Shown: positions 27,575 to 38,034, counted from the first letter of the stretch. The stretch: DNA of 64,000 nt from Mycoplasmatota bacterium (GCA_016342455.1 JAEIOE010000005.1:20256-84255), one strand, 5' to 3'. Numbers and translations: made by a program. The notes: generated from the sequence alone by a model not told the origin.

Positions 27575-28657
27575 ATGAAAAGAGTATACAATTTTTCAGC
27601 TGGACCTGCAGTATTGCCTGTTCCAGTATTAGAAAAAGCAGCTAGTGAAATGCTTTGTTATGGTAATTCTGGTATGTCAGTAATGGAAATGAGTCACCGT
27701 TCAAAAGACTTTCAAAAAATTATTGATGAGGCTGAAGCAGATTTAAGAAAACTTTTAAACATTCCTAATAATTACAAGGTATTATTTTTACAAGGTGGGG
27801 CTACCACTCAATTCTCAATGGTTCCACTTAACTTATTTAGAAACGGAGTTGTTGATTTTATTAACACAGGAGCTTGGTCTAAAAAAGCTATCTCAGAAGC
27901 AAAGAGATATGGTAGGGTAAATGTCTTGGCAACAAGTGAAGATTTAAATTTTAGTTATATCCCGAATTTAGACAACTTAAATATTTCTGAAGATGCTGAC
28001 TATGTTCACATTGTTCAAAACAATACAATTTATGGAACTAAATTTACAAAACTTCCTGATACAAAAGGAAAGTTATTGGTTTCAGATATGTCTAGTAATA
28101 TATTATCAGAACCTATTAATGTGGAAGACTATGCATTAATCTTTGCTGGTGCTCAAAAAAATATTGGACCAGCAGGTACTACAATTGTTATCATTCGTGA
28201 AGACCTTATAACAGATAAGTATTTGGATTCAACACCAATTATGCTTCAATATAAAATTCATGCAGATAAAGGTTCAATGTATAATACACCACCGACTTAT
28301 GGAATATATATTTGTGGTCTTGTATTTAAACATCTTTTAGAAACTGGTGGAGTAGAAGCTAAGTACCAAGAAAACCTTAAAAAAGCAAACTTGCTCTATG
28401 ACTTTTTAGATAATTCTAAATTGTTTAGAGGTGTCGTAGCAAAAGAAGACAGATCGATTATGAATGTTACCTTTGTTACAGGTAAACCAGACATTGATGC
28501 TTTGTTTATCGCTCAAGCGAAAGAAAATGGACTTGTTAATCTTAAAGGACATCGTTCAGCTGGTGGTATGAGAGCATCTATCTATAATGCTATGCCTTAT
28601 GAAGGCGTAAAAGCTTTAGTAGATTTCTTAGCAAAATTCGAAAGTGAGAACCTATAA
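27575..28657 (+). CDS. serC: Phosphoserine aminotransferase
   Basis: SerC converts 3-phosphohydroxypyruvate and glutamate into phosphoserine and 2-oxoglutarate. The 360-residue class V aminotransferase opens with RVYNFSAGPAVLPVPVLEKA and has LFLQGGATTQFSMVPLNL, VSDMSSNILSEPINVEDYALIFAGAQKNIGPAG with the PLP Lys in AQKN, and HRSAGGMRASIYNAMP. It begins 15 bases after the DUF1015 gene with a strong aaaggag site. It overlaps serA by one base. GdhA in the same operon regenerates its amino donor. Confidence 0.97.
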   Translation: MKRVYNFSAGPAVLPVPVLEKAASEMLCYGNSGMSVMEMSHRSKDFQKIIDEAEADLRKLLNIPNNYKVLFLQGGATTQFSMVPLNLFRNGVVDFINTGAWSKKAISEAKRYGRVNVLATSEDLNFSYIPNLDNLNISEDADYVHIVQNNTIYGTKFTKLPDTKGKLLVSDMSSNILSEPINVEDYALIFAGAQKNIGPAGTTIVIIREDLITDKYLDSTPIMLQYKIHADKGSMYNTPPTYGIYICGLVFKHLLETGGVEAKYQENLKKANLLYDFLDNSKLFRGVVAKEDRSIMNVTFVTGKPDIDALFIAQAKENGLVNLKGHRSAGGMRASIYNAMPYEGVKALVDFLAKFESENL

Positions 28658-29814
28658 TGAAGGTCGGATGTTTAAATAATATCTCAGCAATCGGTTTAGG
28701 CTACTTAACAAAGGATTACCAAGTAATGGACTCACCTGAAAATGCTGACTTAATAATTGTAAGATCAGCAAGTATGCATGACTATCAAGTGAATGACAAT
28801 TTAATCGCAATCGCAAGAGCGGGTGCTGGTGTAAACAATATCCCTTTAGAAGCAATGGCTTCAAAAGGTGTTGTTGTATTCAACACTCCTGGTGCTAATG
28901 CGAATGGGGTTAAAGAAATAGTGATAGCTTCTATGTTGTTAGCTTCAAGAGATATCGTTGGTGGTATTAATTGGGTAAAAAACAATTTAGATGATGAAAA
29001 TATTCTTAAAAACATAGAAAAAGCTAAAAAAGCTTTTGCTGGTACTGAAATACTAGGAAAAACAATTTCAGTAATTGGTTTAGGTGCTATTGGTGGTAAG
29101 GTTGCGAATGCTTGTTTTGATTTAGGTTTAAAAGTGTATGGCTATGATCCTTATGCTAGTGAAAAAGCATTAAAACTTTTAAAACCTGGTATTGAAGTGT
29201 GTAATGACTTAAACAAACTTTATGAAGTTTCAGATTTTATCTCACTTCATTTACCATTATTAGATTCAACAAGAGACTTCTTTAATGAAGCAGTAGCTGA
29301 AAAAGTGAAAAAAGGATTAGTGTTACTTAACTTCAGTAGAGACGGCTTGGTAAAAGATTCTGCAATAGAACTTGCATTAAGTTCAGGAACTGTTGCTAAG
29401 TATGTAACAGACTTCCCTAGTCACTTTGTAGCGAACCTCCCAAACGTAATAGCGATTCCGCATTTAGGAGCCTCAACCGAAGAATCAGAAGTGAATTGTT
29501 CTGTGATGGCTGCGAAACAATTAATGGCATATAGTGAACTTGGAGAAATTATCAATTCAGTTAATTTTCCTAACGTTGAACTAGGTTCTATATCAGGAAC
29601 TAACAGAATGGTTATTCTTGCAAAGAACAATGATTCATTAGTTGAGAATATTGATAAAATCATACATCAAATGAAATCTGATGTTAAAATGTCAGTTAGT
29701 AAATTTAAAAATGATTACGGTGTTTTTGCTTATGATTTCAAAAAATCAATAAATCCAGAAACATTAGAAGAAATCAAAAAAATAAATGGAGTATTAAGAC
29801 TTAGATACCTATAA
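28657..29814 (+). CDS. serA: D-3-phosphoglycerate dehydrogenase
   Basis: SerA oxidises 3-phosphoglycerate with NAD to start serine synthesis. Its 385 residues show a short N-terminal segment, ARAGAGVNNIPLEAMASKGVVVFNTPGANANGVKE, the NAD site VIGLGAIGGKVANACFDLG, HLPLLDSTRDFF, the catalytic His in IPHLGASTEESE, and a C-terminal ACT-like domain (about 310-385) that usually binds serine for feedback control. It is the last gene of gdhA-DUF1015-serC-serA. No serB is present in the window. Confidence 0.96.
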   Translation: MKVGCLNNISAIGLGYLTKDYQVMDSPENADLIIVRSASMHDYQVNDNLIAIARAGAGVNNIPLEAMASKGVVVFNTPGANANGVKEIVIASMLLASRDIVGGINWVKNNLDDENILKNIEKAKKAFAGTEILGKTISVIGLGAIGGKVANACFDLGLKVYGYDPYASEKALKLLKPGIEVCNDLNKLYEVSDFISLHLPLLDSTRDFFNEAVAEKVKKGLVLLNFSRDGLVKDSAIELALSSGTVAKYVTDFPSHFVANLPNVIAIPHLGASTEESEVNCSVMAAKQLMAYSELGEIINSVNFPNVELGSISGTNRMVILAKNNDSLVENIDKIIHQMKSDVKMSVSKFKNDYGVFAYDFKKSINPETLEEIKKINGVLRLRYL

Positions 29815-29818
29815 AATT

Positions 29819-29845
29819 AAGCGCCTTTTCGAGGGCGTTTTCTTT
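29819..29845 (+). terminator. Terminator after serA
   Basis: Stem CGCCTT/AGGGCG closed by a UUCG tetraloop (29828-29831) and extended by A-T pairs. The T-rich tail is TTTTCTTT. Confidence 0.8.
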
Positions 29846-29897
29846 AGTAATTAGGCTAAAAATGTTAAAATATGGCTAATAATCTACAATATAAAGT

Positions 29898-29931
29898 ATT
29901 GACTAAAAAAAACCTTGCTTTTTTGGTCAAT
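29898..29931. promoter_or_regulatory. Long inverted repeat over the rpmG promoter
   Basis: ATTGAC-T-AAAAAA / TTTTTT-G-GTCAAT pairs over 13 positions with one G-T wobble and an 8-base loop. The -35 candidate TTGCTT (29915-29920) is in the loop and right arm; 17 bases later is TAAAAT (29938-29943). The repeat could be an operator or a hairpin in read-through RNA from serA. It has no T tail. Confidence 0.5.
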
Positions 29932-29974
29932 AAATTATAAAATATATTAGTAATTGAATGGAGGGTCGTTTTAT

Positions 29975-30124
29975 ATGAGAACACAATTTACTTTAAAATG
30001 TACAGATTGTAAATCGGAAAATTATACACTTACAAAAAATAAGAAAACTCATCCAGATAGAATGGAAGTTAAAAAATATTGTCCAACATGCAAGAAATCA
30101 ACAGTGCATAAGGAAAAGAAATAA
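29975..30124 (+). CDS. rpmG: 50S ribosomal protein L33 (zinc-type)
   Basis: A 49-residue ribosomal protein: MRTQFTLKCTDCKSENYTLT, then KKYCPTCKKSTVH. Two CxxC pairs mark the zinc-containing (C+) form. It is short but its identity is clear. ggaggg lies about 11 bases before the ATG. It has its own promoter region and a strong terminator, so it is a single-gene unit. In Firmicutes, zinc-free L33 paralogs are under Zur control; this copy is the zinc-containing kind. Confidence 0.95.
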   Translation: MRTQFTLKCTDCKSENYTLTKNKKTHPDRMEVKKYCPTCKKSTVHKEKK

Positions 30125-30138
30125 TTTTTTGTAATTAC

Positions 30139-30161
30139 GCATCCAAAAGGATGCTTTTTTT
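30139..30161 (+). terminator. Terminator after rpmG
   Basis: GCATCC-AAAA-GGATGC stem-loop with seven T residues. Confidence 0.92.
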
Positions 30162-30214
30162 CTTTTTAGATTTGAAACGAATAAGATACAATAGAATTAC
30201 TTAGAGGTGAATTT

Positions 30215-31141
30215 ATGAGAAATTATATAATTGGAATTGACATAGGTGGAACAAGTATTAAGTTTGGCAAGTTTGACCTAGAAGGAAATCTTTTAGATAA
30301 ATGGACTATTCCTACAAATAAAGAAAATTTGGGAGAATCTATCCTAACAGATATCGCTAGGTCAATTAGTGAAAACCAAGCATTAAATACTATTAAAGGT
30401 ATTGGCTTTGGAGTTCCTGGTCCTGTTAAACATGATGTAGTTATTAGCTGCGTAAATCTTGGCTGGGGAAGAAAACATATCGTTGATGAATTTAAAGCAA
30501 TTATCAATGATCCTGAAATCAAAGTGAAAGCTGCGAACGACGCAACAATTGCTGCGGCCGGAGAGATGTATAAAGGAATAGCAAGAGGTTACAAAAACGT
30601 TGCGTTATTCACTATCGGAACTGGTGTTGGTGGTGGAATCATCGTGAATAAAGCATTAGTAGAAGGTGTTAATGGCGTTGGTGGCGAACTAGGTCATATA
30701 CCTGTTGACTTTAAACATAACTTTAAATGTAATTGCGGAAACCTTGGCTGTCTTGAAACAGTTGCTTCAGCGACTGGTATCATTAATATTGCTAAGGAAA
30801 ACTTAAGGAAATCAAAAGCTAAGAGCTTATTGAGACGTTTTAATACCTTTAGCGCTAAAAAAGTTATTGATTATGCAAAAGAGGGAGATTTTATCGCTAA
30901 GAAGTCTTTAGAGGAGTCAATGCGTTATCTAGCACAAGCAATGGCTGCGATAACTTATACAATCGATCCTGAAATAATTGTTATTGGTGGTGGAGTTTCT
31001 AATGCCGGACCATATATTATTGAACTAATAGAAAAATACTACTATGAAATGGTAAAACCATTTATTACTCAAGCTAACTTCGCGATAGCTACTCTAGGAA
31101 ATGAAGCGGGCATATACGGTTGCTGCTACTTGGTGAAATGA
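30215..31141 (+). CDS. glk: ROK family glucokinase
   Basis: A cytoplasmic sugar kinase of 308 residues. It has the N-terminal ATP motif IGIDIGGTSIKFGKFD, NDATIAAAGEMYKG, GTGVGGGIIV, the ROK signature GELGHIPVDF and the zinc site CNCGNLGCLE, all expected for Gram-positive glucokinases. Glucose is the likely substrate, but other hexoses are possible in the ROK family. It overlaps the next gene by 4 bases, so they are translationally coupled. gaggtga precedes the ATG. Confidence 0.92.
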   Translation: MRNYIIGIDIGGTSIKFGKFDLEGNLLDKWTIPTNKENLGESILTDIARSISENQALNTIKGIGFGVPGPVKHDVVISCVNLGWGRKHIVDEFKAIINDPEIKVKAANDATIAAAGEMYKGIARGYKNVALFTIGTGVGGGIIVNKALVEGVNGVGGELGHIPVDFKHNFKCNCGNLGCLETVASATGIINIAKENLRKSKAKSLLRRFNTFSAKKVIDYAKEGDFIAKKSLEESMRYLAQAMAAITYTIDPEIIVIGGGVSNAGPYIIELIEKYYYEMVKPFITQANFAIATLGNEAGIYGCCYLVK

Positions 31142-31758
31142 TGAAAATTAAACTATTTAAAGAGAACTTAGCTCAAGTGAATTCTTATCTATTAATTAAA
31201 AAGAAGAAAGCAATACTGATAGATCCAGGATTTAACGGAGAAGCCATAATTAAATACCTAAAAGAAAATGAAGTAGTTATTGACTATGTCATTTTGACTC
31301 ATGGTCATTTTGATCATATTAAAGATTTAGAATTACTAGCTAAAGAAGGTAGTTTCGAGCTATTTGTAACGAAAGAGGATAAGTTTTTGTTATTTCATGA
31401 TGAACATAATTATGCAAAAGCCTTTGGTTCAAGTTTCAAACTTCCAAATAATATAACAATAAAAGAAGTAGCGAATAATGACAGTCTAAAATTGTTAGAG
31501 GAAACATTTAAAATATATTCAACTCCAGGACATACGAAAGGGTCTATCTGTATTTCATATCAAAGGACTCTATTTACTGGAGACACTTTATTTTATAACT
31601 CAGTAGGAAGAACAGACTTATATTCAGGTAATCAATCTGAATTATTTAAGTCAATCGACTTATTAAAAACAAAATTTGGTAATGATACTTTAATTTACCC
31701 AGGACATGGTGAATCTGGCAAAATGAAAATTGTAAAAGATATCAACCCGTTTTTATAG
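31138..31758 (+). CDS. MBL-fold metallo-hydrolase, glyoxalase II-like
   Basis: 206 residues with the metallo-beta-lactamase metal ligands THGHFDHI (HxHxDH), STPGHTKGSICI, FTGDTLFYNSVGRTDLYSG and the C-terminal YPGHGESGKM. The pattern is that of the short glyoxalase II-like group, which hydrolyses thioesters or related compounds. The substrate is not known. It overlaps glk by 4 bases, and start codons at 31138 and 31141 are both possible. The pairing of a ROK glucokinase with such a hydrolase is common in Firmicutes and may relate to methylglyoxal detoxification, which I state only as inference. Confidence 0.85.
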   Translation: MMKIKLFKENLAQVNSYLLIKKKKAILIDPGFNGEAIIKYLKENEVVIDYVILTHGHFDHIKDLELLAKEGSFELFVTKEDKFLLFHDEHNYAKAFGSSFKLPNNITIKEVANNDSLKLLEETFKIYSTPGHTKGSICISYQRTLFTGDTLFYNSVGRTDLYSGNQSELFKSIDLLKTKFGNDTLIYPGHGESGKMKIVKDINPFL

Positions 31759-31765
31759 AAAAAAC

Positions 31766-31790
31766 ACTTACCTTAGCGTAAGTTTTTTTT
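31766..31790 (+). terminator. Terminator after the MBL hydrolase gene
   Basis: ACTTAC/GTAAGT stem with a 6-base loop and eight T residues. Confidence 0.8.
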
Positions 31791-31837
31791 ATCCTTATTT
31801 ATATATAATTAATTATTTTGTGATATAATTGTGAAAC

Positions 31838-31864
31838 TTAGCACTCTACTCTTGACAATGCTAA
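31838..31864 (+). promoter_or_regulatory. CIRCE element 1 (HrcA operator)
   Basis: TTAGCACTC (31838-31846), a 9-base spacer and CAATGCTAA (31856-31864). The left arm is the perfect CIRCE arm; the right arm matches at 7 of 9 positions. It covers the -35 region of the hrcA promoter. Confidence 0.88.
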
Positions 31865-31880
31865 AAACTTGGTATATAAT
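31852..31880 (+). promoter_or_regulatory. hrcA operon promoter
   Basis: TTGACA (31852-31857), exactly 17 bases, then TATAAT (31875-31880). It is a full consensus sigma-A promoter, embedded between two CIRCE elements. Confidence 0.95.
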
Positions 31881-31884
31881 ACAT

Positions 31885-31911
31885 TTAGCATTCAAAGTAT
31901 CAGAGTGCTAA
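31885..31911 (+). promoter_or_regulatory. CIRCE element 2 (HrcA operator)
   Basis: TTAGCATTC (31885-31893), 9 bases and a perfect GAGTGCTAA (31903-31911). It covers the transcription start and ends 14 bases before the hrcA start codon. Confidence 0.92.
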
Positions 31912-31925
31912 GAGAGGTGAATTAG

Positions 31926-32933
31926 ATGACATTAAGGCAAGAAAAAATTCTAAAACTTATCGTTGATGAATATGTTAAAAGCGCTGAACCTATCGGTTCA
32001 AAAACTCTTGCAGAAATTCTTGAAGTATCTTCAGCGACGATTAGAAATGATATGTCTGAACTTGAAGATTTGGGCTTTATAGAAAAAACTCATACATCTT
32101 CAGGTAGAGTTCCTTCAGAAAAAGGCTATCGTTATTATATAGAAACAATAGTTAAAAACTTAGATGAAGAAACAAATGGATTTATTGAATTTGAAGAGAT
32201 ATTTGATAAAGATATCGCTCGCGATGACATTATCAAAGAAGCTGTAAACTTGTTATCAGAAGCAACGAATTGTACGGCTATATCATTAGGTCCCAATGCT
32301 TATAATTCAAAAGTAAAGAAAATACAATTAGTACCAATTTCCTCTCATCAAGCATTAATTTTAGTGATTACTAATTTTGGGTATGTAGAATCAAGACAAA
32401 TAAATGTATCAGAAATTATTGATCTTGAAGAACTGACAAAAGTTATCGACCTTCTAAATGAAATGTTAGTCGATACACCAATTTCAAAGGTCTCAGAAAA
32501 ATTACATTATGAGATTCAACATAGTCAAATTAAAGAATTGCTTAAATATCGTGAAACAATCGTTGATTCATTTATAGAAGCATTTCAAAGATTCGCTAGA
32601 TCTAGATACTATTTAACTGGCTCTAGTAATATGCTCTATCAACCTGAATTTAATGACATTCAAAAACTAAGAGAATTCCTATCTACTATCGATAACAATG
32701 AGATATTCAAAATTGTCGATCAAGATTCAGAGGGTATCTCAGTTAAAATAGGTAGTGAAAATCAAATAACAGCAATGAGTGACTGTACAGTAATATCCTC
32801 ATCATATAATACATTAGATGGTGAAAAAGCAACCATTTCATTAGTGGGTCCAAAAAGAATGGACTACAGAAAAGTAATTCCTTTAATGAAATACATCGCT
32901 AAACATATTGCTAAACTTTACGAAGAGGAGTAA
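31926..32933 (+). CDS. hrcA: Heat-inducible transcription repressor HrcA
   Basis: HrcA binds CIRCE operators and represses chaperone genes, with GroEL helping it fold. The 335-residue protein has an N-terminal winged helix (LRQEKILKLIVDEYVKSAEPIGSKTLAEI, then SSATIRNDMSELEDLGFIEKTHTSSGRVPSEKGYRYY), the family hallmark, and a GAF-like C-terminal domain ending VGPKRMDYRKVIPLM. It is the first gene of hrcA-grpE-dnaK-dnaJ, with two CIRCE sites in its promoter, so the operon is autoregulated. A gaggtga site precedes the ATG. Confidence 0.97.
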   Translation: MTLRQEKILKLIVDEYVKSAEPIGSKTLAEILEVSSATIRNDMSELEDLGFIEKTHTSSGRVPSEKGYRYYIETIVKNLDEETNGFIEFEEIFDKDIARDDIIKEAVNLLSEATNCTAISLGPNAYNSKVKKIQLVPISSHQALILVITNFGYVESRQINVSEIIDLEELTKVIDLLNEMLVDTPISKVSEKLHYEIQHSQIKELLKYRETIVDSFIEAFQRFARSRYYLTGSSNMLYQPEFNDIQKLREFLSTIDNNEIFKIVDQDSEGISVKIGSENQITAMSDCTVISSSYNTLDGEKATISLVGPKRMDYRKVIPLMKYIAKHIAKLYEEE

Positions 32934-32937
32934 AAAC

Positions 32938-35410
<2,473 letters not shown>

Positions 35411-35416
35411 TATAAT

Positions 35417-35438
35417 TAGTAGCGCTTCGGCGCTACTA
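35417..35438 (+). other. Intercistronic dnaK-dnaJ hairpin
   Basis: Perfect 9-bp stem TAGTAGCGC/GCGCTACTA closed by a C(UUCG)G tetraloop. No T run follows, so it is more likely to protect mRNA 3' ends, or attenuate partially, than to terminate. Confidence 0.75.
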
Positions 35439-35458
35439 TATTAATTTGAGGTGTGAAA

Positions 35459-36580
35459 ATGGCAAAAAAAGATTACTACGAAGTCCTAGGAATTGGAAAA
35501 TCCTCTTCTGAAGACGAAATAAAAAAAGCGTATAGAAAACTAGCAAAAAAATATCATCCAGATGTATCTACTGAAAGTAATGCTGAAGAGAAATTCAAGG
35601 AAGTGCAAGAAGCTTATGAAGTATTAAGCGATGCTCCTAAGAAAGCTCAATATGATCAATTTGGTCATGCGGCATTTGACCAAAGCCAAGGCTTTGGTGG
35701 ACAAGGTGGATTCGGACAAGGCGACTTTGACTTTGGAGATATCTTTAGTGCATTTTTCGGTGGCGGTCAAAGAACTTCAAGAGGGTCATCTAATAGACCT
35801 CGAAAAGGAAATGATATTCAAAGAAGAATGACAATATCATTTGAAGAATCAATTTTTGGTAAAAAAGAAAAGATTAGAATACCGGTATATGATGAATGTC
35901 ATGTTTGTCATGGCTTAGGTGCTAAATCTAAAAGTGATATTAAAGCTTGTTCTCGATGCCATGGTTCAGGTACGGTTGTAGTTGAACAACAAACACTTTT
36001 TGGTAGAACACAAACTAGAACAACCTGTCCTACTTGTAATGGAACAGGTAAAGAAATAATTAATAAATGCTCTAACTGTAATGGTGAAGGTGTTGAAAAA
36101 ATAAATAAAGAAATAGAAGTAAATGTACCAAAAGGTATCGAAACTGGTCAACAAATCCGTTTAGAGAACTTTGGTAATAAAGGCTCTAATGGTGGACCTA
36201 ACGGTGATTTATATATTGTATTTGAAGTAAGACCTTCTGACACTTATGTTAGACAAGGTGATGATATAATTATTAATGTCCCAATAACATTTGCTCAAGC
36301 TGCATTAGGAACCGAAATTGAAGTTCCAACGGTGTATGGACAAGTATTATTGAAAGTACCATCAGGAACACAATCTGATGCAAAATTCAGATTACGAGGA
36401 AAAGGTGCTCCAAATGTTAGAACTAAAGTAAAAGGGGATCAACATGTTATTTTAACTGTTGTAACACCTTCTAAGCTTACGAGAGAACAAAAGAAAGTCT
36501 TTGAACAACTTTCAAAAGTTGAAGATACGCCTCAAAAGAATAAAAATTTCTGGTCTAAATTTAAAGATAATTTCAAATAA
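35459..36580 (+). CDS. dnaJ: Chaperone DnaJ (Hsp40)
   Basis: DnaJ delivers clients to DnaK and stimulates its ATPase. The 373-residue protein has the J domain with KYHPDVS (HPD), a Gly/Phe-rich region ([23 protein letters not shown]), four zinc repeats ([32 protein letters not shown]) and the C-terminal client domains. The start at 35459 follows gaggtg; a GTG 6 bases earlier lies in that site. It is the last gene of the heat-shock operon. In many Firmicutes prmA and rsmE come next; here an accessory island intervenes. Confidence 0.97.
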   Translation: MAKKDYYEVLGIGKSSSEDEIKKAYRKLAKKYHPDVSTESNAEEKFKEVQEAYEVLSDAPKKAQYDQFGHAAFDQSQGFGGQGGFGQGDFDFGDIFSAFFGGGQRTSRGSSNRPRKGNDIQRRMTISFEESIFGKKEKIRIPVYDECHVCHGLGAKSKSDIKACSRCHGSGTVVVEQQTLFGRTQTRTTCPTCNGTGKEIINKCSNCNGEGVEKINKEIEVNVPKGIETGQQIRLENFGNKGSNGGPNGDLYIVFEVRPSDTYVRQGDDIIINVPITFAQAALGTEIEVPTVYGQVLLKVPSGTQSDAKFRLRGKGAPNVRTKVKGDQHVILTVVTPSKLTREQKKVFEQLSKVEDTPQKNKNFWSKFKDNFK

Positions 36581-36594
36581 TTTAAATTAAACAA

Positions 36595-36635
36595 AAACAC
36601 TAGTAGTTTACAGTAAACTTACTAGTGTTTTTTTG
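36595..36635 (+). terminator. Terminator of the heat-shock operon
   Basis: AAACACTAGTA/TACTAGTGTTT outer stem with an inner GTTTA/TAAAC stem, followed by TTTTTTT. It marks the left edge of the accessory island. Confidence 0.92.
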
Positions 36636-36776
36636 TTGCTACATTTAATAATAATTTCGGAAATCAAGTTGTATATGCAATATAAAAATGTTAATATATT
36701 GTTATGCATATATGTTCATTACTGGTAAATGTTCTTAAATAGTAAACCTTAAGAAGATTTTTATGCATATTGTTGA
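36636..36776. other. Non-coding left flank of cassette 1
   Basis: No gene is visible. An ATG at 36763 with aagaag upstream opens a 9-codon frame (MHIVETLQ) that is one base out of frame with the cassette 1 gene. The in-frame codon just before the shared cassette sequence is a TGA stop (36774-36776). Confidence 0.6.
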
Positions 36777-36779
36777 AAC

Positions 36780-36809
36780 ACTCCAGTAATGTATTCAGAC
36801 ATAAGCGGA
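36780..36809 (+). repeat. Site S1: half of the cassette boundary site (right arm only)
   Basis: The 30 bases are identical to 38008-38037 and contain ACTCC, then the 22-bp right arm (36785-36806) and GGA. To the left of ACTCC the sequence does not match the left arm of site S2, so homology stops at the centre of the S2 palindrome. Confidence 0.85.
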
Positions 36810-37325
36810 TATTCATTTAAAAGTATATTTAATGATATCCGTGTTTGGTGGAATTCTGTACCAGATAATGTGGGTTATAAGTCTTCTGGTAGCTCAGTAT
36901 GGAAATACGTTGGTTCAGCATTACTTGGTGTAGGAATGAGTGGGGGCTCTAATTACTTCGATTATGCAGGAAAACTTATTACATGGAACAGAGGAAACTT
37001 ATATGGAGCAGTTTCATCATCCTTAACTTGGATTGGAGGAGGAATAACAATTCTTTCTATGCTCTATGAATATGGAGAAATATGGAACTCTGACAATGGT
37101 AATACTAATGGAAATAGGCTAATAAAATGCTTAATTGAAACAACCAAAACAGTATCGACAATATTTGCTATAAGTGGTTTCGCTACAATCGCAGGGGCGT
37201 CACTAGCTGCAACGGGAACACTCTTAGCAACTCCAGTCATTCTGGCTGCTGTTGCAGTTATAGGGGTTGTATTAATTGTAAATTATGGGGCAGATTGGTT
37301 ATATGATGAGCTTGATATAGAGTGA
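36789..37325 (+). CDS. Cassette 1 small Gly-rich hydrophobic protein lacking its shared N-terminus
   Basis: 178 residues starting MYSDISGYSF. The N-terminal MYSDISG is encoded by the repeat shared with cassette 2. A Gly/Ser-rich middle (VGSALLGVGMSGGSNYFDYAGKLI) is followed by a hydrophobic stretch near 70-92 and another of about 45 residues (TVSTIFAISGFATIAGASLAA...VIGVVLIVNYGADW). No signal peptide or known enzyme motif is seen. The composition recalls pore-forming bacteriocin or toxin domains. No SD precedes the ATG, and the upstream frame is closed by TGA. Compared with cassette 2 it lacks the first eight codons, so it may be silent in this arrangement. A membrane partner gene follows after 12 bases. 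Confidence 0.6.
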   Translation: MYSDISGYSFKSIFNDIRVWWNSVPDNVGYKSSGSSVWKYVGSALLGVGMSGGSNYFDYAGKLITWNRGNLYGAVSSSLTWIGGGITILSMLYEYGEIWNSDNGNTNGNRLIKCLIETTKTVSTIFAISGFATIAGASLAATGTLLATPVILAAVAVIGVVLIVNYGADWLYDELDIE

Positions 37326-37337
37326 AAGGGGAATAAC

Positions 37338-37751
37338 ATGACTACTTATAAGTACAAAAAACATATAGTAATAGTTCAATATATTTTTGTTGGAACGGTT
37401 ATTCCGGTAATAGCTTTACTATCAACTTTGAGATTATTTTCCATAGAAAGATTAAATCAAAATGTGATTATTACACTTTTTATAGTATGGTTATTATTTA
37501 ATTTCGGACTTGTTGTGACACTTTTACATAAACTAATTGTTAGTCACGACGCATTATGCAATAAACTTATCATTGGATCTAATACAATAAAATGGAGAGA
37601 AGTTAATTCAATTAAATTTAGAGCATTCAGAAAGAGAATAACTATTCAACAAGATGATAAAAAGAGAATAGTGATATGCTCTGATTACAATGACTTTGAA
37701 AAACTATGCATTCAAATATGGGAGTTGTTAAAAGACTTCGGAAAAGAGTAG
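37338..37751 (+). CDS. Cassette 1 partner: small membrane protein with a possible PH-like tail
   Basis: 137 residues: two membrane helices (about 12-35 and 43-68), then a soluble beta-rich tail (NKLIIGSNTIKWREVNSIKFR..RITIQQDDKKRIVICSDYNDFEKL) with the rhythm of a bacterial PH-like domain. A strong aaagggg site lies before the ATG. The cassette 2 partner has the same layout and also carries TYKY(K/R) before its first helix. The pairing of a small hydrophobic Gly-rich protein with a two-helix membrane protein suggests toxin plus immunity, but nothing in the sequence proves it. Confidence 0.65.
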   Translation: MTTYKYKKHIVIVQYIFVGTVIPVIALLSTLRLFSIERLNQNVIITLFIVWLLFNFGLVVTLLHKLIVSHDALCNKLIIGSNTIKWREVNSIKFRAFRKRITIQQDDKKRIVICSDYNDFEKLCIQIWELLKDFGKE

Positions 37752-37988
37752 ATTATTCCAAGAGATTTAGAAATATATTTTAGAAATTTAATGAAAAATG
37801 TTTAGGGAAAGATATTATTTTATGTCTAATAAAACCTATAAACAGATTTCTTTTCTTATGAATCTACAATTATATAGATTGTCAAAAATTTGCAATAGAA
37901 TACTTTTTTAAAATGAAGTCAACTTAAAGAAGACCAACCCAAAAGCACTTATTTGAGGGGCGTTTCACATTTATTGACAAGGTGTAGT
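37752..37988. other. Non-coding right end of cassette 1
   Basis: 237 bases without a gene. Near its end are TTGACA (37974-37979) and AAGGTG (37979-37984). These feed the start codon inside site S2, so this stretch is probably the 5' region for whichever gene lies beyond S2. Confidence 0.55.
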
Positions 37989-38034
37989 GCTTATGTCTGA
38001 ATACATTACTCCAGTAATGTATTCAGACATAAGC
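37989..38034. repeat. Site S2: perfect 46-bp palindromic cassette junction
   Basis: Two 22-bp arms (37989-38010 and 38013-38034) are exact inverted copies around a central CC (38011-38012). The right arm equals that of S1 (36785-36806). The left arm matches S3 (39183-39204) at 20 of 22 positions. The palindrome includes the start codon and first codons of the cassette 2 gene. Size, symmetry and a 2-base centre recall serine-integrase attP sites; other readings are given in the findings. Confidence 0.9.

Noticed and set aside
36702..36725. TTATG...CATTACTGG, resembling an inverted boundary half-site 60 bp left of S1
   Set aside because: Only 9 contiguous bases match and the spacing differs from the true left arm. 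Chance is plausible in such AT-rich DNA.
37820..37840. TTATGTCTAATA, similar to part of the left arm
   Set aside because: About 12 bases with a deletion and no CC centre. Too weak to call a site.
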